NCBI GenBank assembly: GCA_014656015.1
Contig: BNBP01000040.1
Coordinates: 1-64,000 of the forward strand
Reading direction: 5' to 3'
DNA length: 64,000 nucleotides
Origin: Streptomyces griseoaurantiacus
GTDB lineage: Bacteria > Actinomycetota > Actinomycetes > Streptomycetales > Streptomycetaceae
The translations under genes were made by a program, and so were the position numbers. Of the stretch, positions 15,168 to 22,174 are shown in pieces (positions within the stretch are counted from its first letter, which is position 1; every line of letters starts with the position of its first letter). The notes under the pieces were generated by a model. It saw nothing but the letters and a program-made list of their open reading frames with translations. It did not search any database and was not told where the DNA came from.

Positions 15168-15892
15168 GGGGCGCCGCGGCGGCCGGACTGCTGGGGCAGG
15201 GTGGGCTCGGGTGCGGGCGGCTCGGGTGCGGGCGGTGGTTCGGGCGGTTCTCCCGCGGCGGGTCGCGGGTGCCCCCGCAGGGAGGGCAGGGTCAGTTCCC
15301 ACCAGTCGGCCAGGCGTCCGGCGAGGGCGTCGGGGCCTTCGAGCGCCTCCGTGAGGGTGCAGAAGCCGAAGAAGGTGCGCACCAGGGTGCGCGCGGTGGG
15401 CGCGGGGCGCAGATGGGGAGCCAGGTGCCCCCGGTTCCTGGCCTGGGCCAGCAGGCGTGTCGTCGCGGTCGTCCAGAGGCCGAAGGGGTCGGGGAGGCGG
15501 ACGTTGATGGTGCCGCGCTCGGCCCACAAACGGGCGCCCGCGCGGGTGAGGGGGTCCTCGGCGAGGGCGTGGGCGATCTCGTGGCTCAGTGTCACCAGGC
15601 GGTGCAGCGGGGGCACGCTGTGGTTCTCGTAGTGCGCCCGGAGGCTCGGCCAGGTGGCGAAGCCGTCACGGACGACGGCGAGGGCGATGCCCTCCTTGCT
15701 CGCGTAGTGGAAGTAGACGGACCCGCTGGTCCGTCCGGACCGCACACTTATGTCGTTGACGCTGGTTCCCGCGTAGCCCTGCTGCGCGAAGAGGCAGGCG
15801 GCCGCCTCCAGGAGTGATCTGCGGGTTGCTCTGGCCCGTTCCTGCACGCTGCGACGCACCTTCGCTCGACATGGATCGACATCAATCGACAT
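15149..15892 (-). CDS. ArpA-like TetR-family regulator (gamma-butyrolactone receptor type)
   Basis: 247 aa from ATG 15892 (alternative starts: GTG codons closer to VQERARAT; no strong ribosome site decides). HTH: VQERARATRRSLLEAAACLF, then GTSVNDISVRSGRTSGSVYFHY. The ligand domain has WPSLRAHYENHSVPPLHRLV, LAEDPLTRAGARLWAERGTI, LLAQARNRGHLAPHL and DWWELTLPSLRG, all positions conserved in ArpA/ScbR/CprB-type receptors. The C-terminal 40 residues are Pro/Glu-rich. No afsA-like synthase or biosynthetic cluster is adjacent, so it is an orphan receptor or pseudoreceptor. The upstream region has three spaced TCGACAT/TCGACAT-like repeats (15867-15893), possibly an autoregulatory site. Confidence 0.8.
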   Translation of the reverse strand: MSIDVDPCRAKVRRSVQERARATRRSLLEAAACLFAQQGYAGTSVNDISVRSGRTSGSVYFHYASKEGIALAVVRDGFATWPSLRAHYENHSVPPLHRLVTLSHEIAHALAEDPLTRAGARLWAERGTINVRLPDPFGLWTTATTRLLAQARNRGHLAPHLRPAPTARTLVRTFFGFCTLTEALEGPDALAGRLADWWELTLPSLRGHPRPAAGEPPEPPPAPEPPAPEPTLPQQSGRRGAPYDVQR

Positions 15893-16405
15893 GGAAATGA
15901 ACCACGCAGAATGTAGTGCGCCCGCGTACGCCTGGCGCAATCAGGAATCGCCCGCGCGCGGTTATTGCGTATCTCTTTCGAATACGAACACCTGGGAGTG
16001 GTAACTGGCCTTCCGCTGGCCATTCCTGGCTCTTCGGCCGAAGCCTTCCGCCATGCGCCCGCAGGCGATTCATGCCCCGTGGATATGCCCCAACTCTCCC
16101 GTCCGAGGGGGCACATGAGGGTGCTCCGCCGCGATGCGGCGGGCCGTGACGCCGTGGCCGCTTACTCGCCGGGCACCCCCGCCGCAAGCACTCGAAGCGG
16201 TGATTGCCCATGAATTCCCGCAGAAATAACGTAGTCGTCGCAATGTTTTCGCTTCGCGGCCTATGCCCCGGAATGCGAACCGCCCCGGTCGACGACATCG
16301 ACGCGGGCGCGGACTCCCCTCACGGCCCGTCATCCGGGGCCGCCCCACCCCACCCCGCGGTTCCCGGACGCGCGTGACCGCCGGCAGACCTCCAGGAGGC
16401 CCTCC
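15893..16405. other. 513-bp intergenic region with no convincing gene
   Basis: Base composition is lower in GC than the flanks and shows no third-position GC bias, so most of it is probably non-coding. One small ORF, ATG 16210 to TGA 16377 (55 codons, beginning MNSRRNNVVVAMFSLRG), has no good ribosome site and an unremarkable Pro/Gly-rich C-terminus; I list it only as a possibility. The region presumably holds promoters for the ArpA-like gene (left) and the HAD gene (right). Confidence 0.4.
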
Positions 16406-17191
16406 TTGACACCGATGTCAGACTCCCTGCCCGACTGGTCGCCCCAGGCCGTCGTCTTCGACTGCGACGGCACCCTCATGGACACCGAGCGCCATTGGCA
16501 GGACGCGCGCAACCGCGCCTTCCGCGAGTTCGGACTCCTGCCTCCCCCGGGGTTCGCCGAGCGGGCCAAGGGCGTGCACTACCTCGACTGCGGGCGGCTG
16601 ATGGCCGCCGAGACCAACAAGCCGGACCTGGCGGCCGACCTGACCGCCGCGCTGCTCACCCACTTCCTGTCCCTGGTCGCGGAGGATCCGCTGACCATGC
16701 CCGGCGCCGGAGAGCTGGTCAGGCTCCTCTCCGGCCGGCTGCCGCTGGCGGTGGCGAGCAACTGCCCGCTGGAAGTGGTCGAGGAGAGCCTCGACCGTGC
16801 CGGTCTGCGGCGGCACTTCCGCCACGTCGTCGTCCCCACCGTGATGCCGGGGGAACCCCTCACGGCGGAGCAGCCGGGCAACGGCGTGCCCCGGCAGGTG
16901 GTACGGCCCAAACCGTGCCCCGACGTGTACGCCGAGGCCGCGCGACTGTGCGGCGTGCCCCCTGAGGCGGCACTCGCGGTCGAGGACTCCCTCACCGGGG
17001 TCGAGTCCGCCCGGCGTGCGGGCCTGCGCGTGCTCGGCGTGGGCCGGGTGCCGCACGACGGGGACACCGGGCATGCCGATGCCTGGACCCCGGCGCTGAA
17101 CTCCCCGGAGGTACTGACCTGGGTGCGGGAACGGCTGCCGGCGGCACGCCCGGCCACCGGACGGGCGCGCGACGGCAACGGGCCCGCCTGA
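16406..17191 (+). CDS. HAD-superfamily phosphatase (subfamily IA)
   Basis: 261 aa from TTG 16406, chosen because AGGAGG (16394-16399) has 6-nt spacing to TTG but 15 nt to the in-frame ATG at 16415. HAD motif I is VVFDCDGTLMDTE (nucleophile D19, acid D21), motif II PLAVASNCP, motif III RPKPCPDVYAEAARLCGV and motif IV AVEDSLTGVESARRAG. A helical cap lies between motifs I and II. Substrates of such small HAD enzymes are sugar phosphates or similar metabolites and cannot be told from sequence. It is a single-gene unit closed by the hairpin at 17209-17239. Confidence 0.88.
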   Translation: MTPMSDSLPDWSPQAVVFDCDGTLMDTERHWQDARNRAFREFGLLPPPGFAERAKGVHYLDCGRLMAAETNKPDLAADLTAALLTHFLSLVAEDPLTMPGAGELVRLLSGRLPLAVASNCPLEVVEESLDRAGLRRHFRHVVVPTVMPGEPLTAEQPGNGVPRQVVRPKPCPDVYAEAARLCGVPPEAALAVEDSLTGVESARRAGLRVLGVGRVPHDGDTGHADAWTPALNSPEVLTWVRERLPAARPATGRARDGNGPA

Positions 17192-17208
17192 GCCCTCCGT
17201 GGGGCGTC

Positions 17209-17239
17209 GTGTGCGGGGCGGCCCCGCCGCCCCGCACAC
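17209..17239 (+). terminator. Hairpin terminator after the HAD gene
   Basis: Perfect 13-bp stem GTGTGCGGGGCGG (17209-17221) / CCGCCCCGCACAC (17227-17239), 5-nt loop, starting 18 bp past the stop. Confidence 0.8.
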
Positions 17240-17388
17240 CCCCGCGCCGCTCGCGAGTCCGTTGTCAGTACCCCCCACTACGTTGATCCCCATACCGCGG
17301 TTCTGCCGCGAGGGGGGTCCACCCGCCATGCCCGGACGTGCCCTCCCCTGCCGCAGCGACCCCACGCTCACACAAGGGAGATGACGCG

Positions 17389-19350
17389 TTGTCGGAGTGG
17401 GAAACGGCAAGCACGGTGCGGGTGACCCCGCCCGCCCGGCCACGCAAACTCGCCAGTGTCCCGTTCGTCGAGCTGGCCGACGGCCGCCTGCAGGGCGTCG
17501 TCTCCAGCGGCTCGTCGGTCGAGCGGGTCTACGTCTCGTCGGTCGCCGCCGGCACGTACGCCTACGTCTGCCGGACCAACAACAACCGCCCCTGCGGCGG
17601 CGCCCGCGGCGGCTTCTGCAACCACATCAGGGATCTCGTCGAGCAGGCCTCGCTGCAGTACGGCGTCGAACGCGTCGCTCGCTACCTCCACCTCGATCCC
17701 GCCGAGTGCGGCGAGGAGCCGGACGCGGCCGGCCTCACGCGGGTCATGGGCCTGAGCCGGCCCGAGCCGGACGACAGCAAGGCCTCCGCCGCGGTCTTCA
17801 GCCGCTTCCTTCGCCACCTGTCCTACCTCGAGTTCGCCCCCACCACGGCCCCGTCCCCGGAGATGCACTGGTTCCCGGCGACCGCCGCGACGGAACCCAG
17901 CGCTCCCCCGGCGGGCGACGACGCCGAGGAAGCGGCTCCGGATTCCGGTTCCGTCCCCCTCGGTGACGCCGTGCCCGGGCTTGCGGAGGCCCTGGACGCG
18001 GTCGGCGCCCTGGACCGCGTCCTCACGGGCGGCCTGCTGCGTCCGGGCCCGGCCCAGGGCGCCGACCTGCGGGCCTTCGCCGCGGCCCTGGAGGGTTCGC
18101 CCCTCGCCGCCCGGGCCTCGGAGGCGGCGGAGAAGGCGGCGGCGGGCACCGCGGGCGAGGACCACCTCCTCGCGCTCGCCGCCGCCCGCACCGCCCTGCT
18201 CGGCTCCGTCCATGACGCGCTGAGGGCCGTGAGCCAGGAGTTGACCGGCCGCGCCCCCGACGCGGACGCCGACACCGAGGCGGACCCGGAGACCGGCGCC
18301 GAGCAGCCGGCCAACCTGCTTCTCGCCGCCCGGTCCTGGCTCTGCGACCTGGCCCGCACGGGCTGGCGCAACCTCGACCACGACGTGGTCGCCGGCGCCG
18401 CCCCCGTGGTCTCCGCGATGCTCCCCGAGCCCTCGCTGCGCCGACTGGCGACGCTGCTCGACGGGCTGGCCACCGAGCTGGCCGCCTCCTGCCCGGGCGC
18501 CGCCCTGGAGCGCGTGCCGGAGCGCCGCTGGGGCGACCTGTGGTCACGGGCGATGCTGCTGACCGTGCCGGGAGCCGCGGGCGGCGCCCCGGTCGGCACC
18601 GTCACCGGACGCCTGCTGCCGCTCGGGATCGATCTGCACGAGCACGCGACGGCCGCGCAGGCCCAGGTGCACGCCGTCCTGGAGCCCGCCGACGGCTCGG
18701 CGCCACGCCTGGTGCGGGCCGGGGTCTCGGTGCCGAAGCCCGACACCGTGGTGGGAGCCGGCGTCTGGCAGTTGCTGCGCCCGCACCTCTCGCTGCTGGG
18801 GGCGGTCGGCGAGGGCCACGCGGTGGAGGTCACCGGCATGCCGGTCACCGGCGAGGGCGACCTGGTGTGGAGCGAGGAGCACGCCCGCCGCGGGGAGCCC
18901 GCCGAGGCCTTCGCCACCGCCCGCGTCGTCCTGCCCACCGCGAGTGCCGCGCCGACCGCGCCGCTGGACCGCCATCCCGCCCGCCTCGCGGAACCGGTCT
19001 TCCTGGAGGGCTACGGGATCGAGCAGGACGCGGACAGCGGGGCGGTCACGTTCACGGTCGCCGGTCACCGTCTCCTCGTGGACACCGACCGGGTGCCGGC
19101 CGCCGGACCGCTCACCCCGAAGGCGGTGGCCTCCTCGCACGCGTGCATAGGGCTGCTGCGCTGGGACGCCGGACGGTTCCGGCTCCAGCCGCTCGCCGTG
19201 GAGACGACCGTACGGAAGAAGCCCGTCGCCGTGCACGCCGGGGCGTGGGCGGGGGGCACCACCGACAAGGCCGGGATCAAGGCGGAGAAGGCGGCGACGA
19301 CCGCCGTCACCGTCCTGCGTGAGCGCGCCGGAAAGCTGCTGCGGAAATGA
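17389..19350 (+). CDS. YehQ-like protein with N-terminal Cys/His cluster (SWIM-type zinc site?)
   Basis: 653 aa from TTG 17389, preceded by AAGGGAG with 8-nt spacing. An N-terminal beta-rich segment leads to a C-x7-C-x7-C-x-H cluster (YVCRTNNNRPC ... GGFCNHIRDLV, about residues 60-85), reminiscent of SWIM zinc fingers, which read CxCxnCxH; the first pair here is spaced out, so I call it SWIM-like only. The middle is Ala-rich and helical, the C-terminal half beta-rich (PKPDTVVGAGVWQLLRPHL, GYGIEQDADSGAVTFTVAG). The stop overlaps the next gene's ATG (ATGA). It is the first gene of the VWA/MoxR operon and may be a substrate adaptor; function unproven. Confidence 0.7.
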   Translation: MSEWETASTVRVTPPARPRKLASVPFVELADGRLQGVVSSGSSVERVYVSSVAAGTYAYVCRTNNNRPCGGARGGFCNHIRDLVEQASLQYGVERVARYLHLDPAECGEEPDAAGLTRVMGLSRPEPDDSKASAAVFSRFLRHLSYLEFAPTTAPSPEMHWFPATAATEPSAPPAGDDAEEAAPDSGSVPLGDAVPGLAEALDAVGALDRVLTGGLLRPGPAQGADLRAFAAALEGSPLAARASEAAEKAAAGTAGEDHLLALAAARTALLGSVHDALRAVSQELTGRAPDADADTEADPETGAEQPANLLLAARSWLCDLARTGWRNLDHDVVAGAAPVVSAMLPEPSLRRLATLLDGLATELAASCPGAALERVPERRWGDLWSRAMLLTVPGAAGGAPVGTVTGRLLPLGIDLHEHATAAQAQVHAVLEPADGSAPRLVRAGVSVPKPDTVVGAGVWQLLRPHLSLLGAVGEGHAVEVTGMPVTGEGDLVWSEEHARRGEPAEAFATARVVLPTASAAPTAPLDRHPARLAEPVFLEGYGIEQDADSGAVTFTVAGHRLLVDTDRVPAAGPLTPKAVASSHACIGLLRWDAGRFRLQPLAVETTVRKKPVAVHAGAWAGGTTDKAGIKAEKAATTAVTVLRERAGKLLRK

Positions 19351-20891
19351 CCGAACCGAACCGGCCGACCGGGACCACGACCGCCCGGACGAACGCCGAA
19401 AACACCCAACCCCCCGAGAGCCCCGAGAACCCCGCAACCGCCGGGGACACCGCGAGCGCCGCGGGCGCCCCGGCTCCCGCGGCAACGGCCGTGGCGCACC
19501 CCGAGGACAACCGCCGCCAGGTGCTCTACTGGCGGCTGCTCGCCCGGCTGTTCGACCCGGAGGAGCAGCCGGCGCTGGAGTCGTCGAGCCTCGCCGTCGT
19601 CAAGGACATCGGCCTGCCGCCCGCGCTCCTCGACCCGAAGTCCTCCGTCGACTCGATCGTGCAGCGCCACCCCGAACTCGCCGAGGAGTTCGACCGTCTG
19701 ATGGTGCCCGAACCCGACAACGACGACACCGCCACCGCCGTCGCCGGGAAGGGGCGCGACCGGGCCGCCGAGGTGCGGCGCGCGGCCCTGGTGTCGAAGG
19801 TGCTGCTCAACGTCTTCTCCGCCGGCTCGGGGGCGGTCACCGCGGAGCAGTTGGCGCGCTGGCAGTCCGACGCGGACTGGCTGGAGCGCGCGCTGGGCTG
19901 CCGGCCGGGCGGGCTGCGCGGCGGCGGCGGACGCCCCGGCGGAGTGAGCCCGACCGGGACCGGCATGGGCGGCCCCACACCCGACCTGAGCACTCTCGTC
20001 CCGGCCATCGGCCCGGAACTCGGCGCCATCGAGGCGGACCTGGTCAAGCGGATGCGGCTGCGCGAGGTCCTCGCCGACCCGGCGCTCGCCGCGCGGCTGA
20101 CCCCGAGCATGTCGCTGATCGAGCAGTTGCTGCGGGACAAGAACAACCTGTCCGGACTCGCCCTGGCCAACGCCAAGTCGCTGATCCGCCGTTTCGTCGA
20201 CGAGGTCGCCGAGGTGCTGCGCACCCAGGTGGAGAAGACCACGGTCGGTGCTCTGGACCGGTCGGTCCCGCCGAAGCGGGTCTACCGCAACCTGGACCTG
20301 GACCGCACCATCTGGAAGAACCTGACCAACTGGGACCCGGAGGAGGAGCGGCTCTACGTCGACCGCCTCTACTACCGGCACACCGCCCGCAAGACGACGC
20401 CGCAGCGGCTGATCGTGGTGGTGGACCAGTCGGGTTCGATGGTCGACTCGATGGTGAACTGCACCATCCTGGCGTCGATCTTCGCCGGGCTGCCCAAGGT
20501 CGACGTCCACCTGATCGCGTACGACACACAGGCCCTCGACCTCACGCCCTGGGTGCACGACCCCTTCGAGACCCTGCTGCGCACCAACCTCGGCGGCGGC
20601 ACGGACGGCACGGTCGCGATGGCGCTGGCCCAGCCGAAGATCGCCGAGCCGCGCAACACCGTCGTGGTCTGGATATCCGACTTCTACGAGTGGCAGACCG
20701 AGCCGCTGTTCGAGTCGATGGCCGCGATCCACCGGTCCGGGGCCAAGTTCATCCCGGTCGGCTCGGTGACCAGCTCGGGGCGCGGCAGCGTCAACCCCTG
20801 GTTCCGGGAACGGTTCAAGGACCTCGGCGCGCCGGTGCTCTCCGGTCACATCCGCAAGCTCGTCCACGAGCTGAAGACGTTCCTGACCTGA
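19347..20891 (+). CDS. VWA-domain protein (CoxE/YehP-like) partner of MoxR ATPase
   Basis: 514 aa from ATG 19347, overlapping the upstream stop. Residues 1-50 are Thr/Pro/Ala-rich and disordered. A helical region (about 55-340) precedes a von Willebrand A domain with a complete MIDAS: DQSGSMVDS (Asp at about 360), the conserved Thr in GGGTDGT (about 417) and the Asp in WISDFYEW (about 444). MoxR-family AAA+ ATPases are known to work with VWA partners that bind metal and client proteins, and a MoxR ATPase is the next gene. No signal peptide or membrane segment, so it is cytosolic. Confidence 0.85.
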   Translation: MTEPNRPTGTTTARTNAENTQPPESPENPATAGDTASAAGAPAPAATAVAHPEDNRRQVLYWRLLARLFDPEEQPALESSSLAVVKDIGLPPALLDPKSSVDSIVQRHPELAEEFDRLMVPEPDNDDTATAVAGKGRDRAAEVRRAALVSKVLLNVFSAGSGAVTAEQLARWQSDADWLERALGCRPGGLRGGGGRPGGVSPTGTGMGGPTPDLSTLVPAIGPELGAIEADLVKRMRLREVLADPALAARLTPSMSLIEQLLRDKNNLSGLALANAKSLIRRFVDEVAEVLRTQVEKTTVGALDRSVPPKRVYRNLDLDRTIWKNLTNWDPEEERLYVDRLYYRHTARKTTPQRLIVVVDQSGSMVDSMVNCTILASIFAGLPKVDVHLIAYDTQALDLTPWVHDPFETLLRTNLGGGTDGTVAMALAQPKIAEPRNTVVVWISDFYEWQTEPLFESMAAIHRSGAKFIPVGSVTSSGRGSVNPWFRERFKDLGAPVLSGHIRKLVHELKTFLT

Positions 20892-21017
20892 GCGGGAGGG
20901 CGCCGGTCCGCACGGGCCGCGCCCGCGCCACCGCCCCCCGTTCCTCTTCGCTTCCTCGTCCTTCCTCTTCACGCGCGTGTGCGCGCACCCGCCCACACGC
21001 CTCCCGAAAGGCTCATC

Positions 21018-22142
21018 ATGTCCGACCTGCTGCGCGCCCCCGCCGAGATCAAGTACGCCGAGGAGCTCGACTGGCTGGAGTCGATCGACGACGGTCCCAA
21101 GCCGTTCTCCTGGCGGCTGTCGCCCAAGATGGTCCGGCTGTTCATCCTCGGCTCCGAGCGCGCCGACGGCCTGGACCGGGAGGTGACGCAGAAGTGGTTC
21201 GGCGACCGCAGCTTCGTCGAGCGGTCCATCGTGACGCTGGCCTCCGACCGCGGTCTGCTGCTGATCGGCGACCCCGGCACCGGCAAGAGCTGGCTGGCCG
21301 AACTCCTGTCGGCGGCGATCTCCCGCAATTCCACGCTGGTGGTGCAGGGCACGGCCGGCACCACGGAGGACCACATCAAGTACTCGTGGAACGTCTCCAT
21401 GGTGATCGCCAAGGGGCAGTCCCGGGAGTCGATGATCCCCTCCCCGATCATGACCGCCATGGAGACCGGCGCGATCGGCCGCTTCGAGGAACTGACCCGG
21501 TCCACCAGCGACGTCCAGGACGCGCTCATCTCGATCCTCTCCGAGAAGTACATCTCCGTTCCGGAACTGGGCAGCGACGCCGACAGCGACAACATCGTCT
21601 TCGCCAAGCCCGGTTTCTCCGTCATCGCCACCGCCAACAGCCGTGACCGGGGCGTCAACGACCTGTCCTCCGCGCTCAAGCGACGCTTCAACTTCGTCCG
21701 CATCCCGGTGGTGACCAACAAGAAGAGCGAGACGGAGATCGTCCGCTTCCGCACCGAGGAACTGCTGCGCCGGCACCGGATAGAGCTGGACGTGCCGCCC
21801 ACCCTGCTGGACGTGCTGCTGCGGAGCTTCGCCGATCTGCGTGCCTCCGCCGCCGCGGCCGGCAGCGAGGACGAGAAGCTGGAGTCGGCGCTGTCCACCG
21901 CCGAGCAGATCGGTGTGCTGGAGGACGCGATCCTGCACAGCAACTTCTTCGGACAGAGCGCGCTGAACGCCCGTACGCTCGCCTCCTCGCTCGTCGGCTC
22001 GCTGGCCCGGCGCGCGCCGGAGGACCTGGCCATCCTCAACAAGTACCTGCACGGTGTGGTCGAGCCGCGCAGCGTCGAGGAGGGCGGCTCCTGGCCGGAG
22101 TTCCTCGAGGGCGGCCGCGACGCGATCGCGACCCTGTCGTGA
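21018..22142 (+). CDS. MoxR-type AAA+ ATPase (YehL-like)
   Basis: 374 aa from ATG 21018, with GAAAGG about 9 nt upstream. Walker A is GDPGTGKSW (about 84-92). The Walker B region reads IGRFEELTRSTSDVQDALI, a variant of the usual LDEINR with Glu-Glu retained. Sensor 1 is VIATANSRDRGVNDL and the arginine-finger region SSALKRRFNFVRIPV. The C-terminal lid is helical. The family acts as a hexameric chaperone-like motor in complex assembly with a VWA partner. The stop overlaps the GTG of the next gene, and the preceding 126-bp gap has no terminator, so the four genes look like one operon. Confidence 0.88.
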   Translation: MSDLLRAPAEIKYAEELDWLESIDDGPKPFSWRLSPKMVRLFILGSERADGLDREVTQKWFGDRSFVERSIVTLASDRGLLLIGDPGTGKSWLAELLSAAISRNSTLVVQGTAGTTEDHIKYSWNVSMVIAKGQSRESMIPSPIMTAMETGAIGRFEELTRSTSDVQDALISILSEKYISVPELGSDADSDNIVFAKPGFSVIATANSRDRGVNDLSSALKRRFNFVRIPVVTNKKSETEIVRFRTEELLRRHRIELDVPPTLLDVLLRSFADLRASAAAAGSEDEKLESALSTAEQIGVLEDAILHSNFFGQSALNARTLASSLVGSLARRAPEDLAILNKYLHGVVEPRSVEEGGSWPEFLEGGRDAIATLS

Positions 22143-22174
22143 GCGGGGCGGAGACCGTGAGCGGGGCGGAGACC
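22139..22174 (+). repeat. Perfect 18-bp tandem duplication spanning the start codon
   Basis: GTGAGCGGGGCGGAGACC occurs twice without a mismatch (22139-22156, 22157-22174). It gives the DUF5682-like gene two in-frame GTG starts with identical context and a repeated peptide V-S-G-A-E-T. Confidence 0.95.

Noticed and set aside
16210..16377. 55-codon ORF in the ArpA/HAD intergenic region
   Set aside because: No ribosome site, no recognisable family and weak coding bias; kept only as a note in the intergenic entry.
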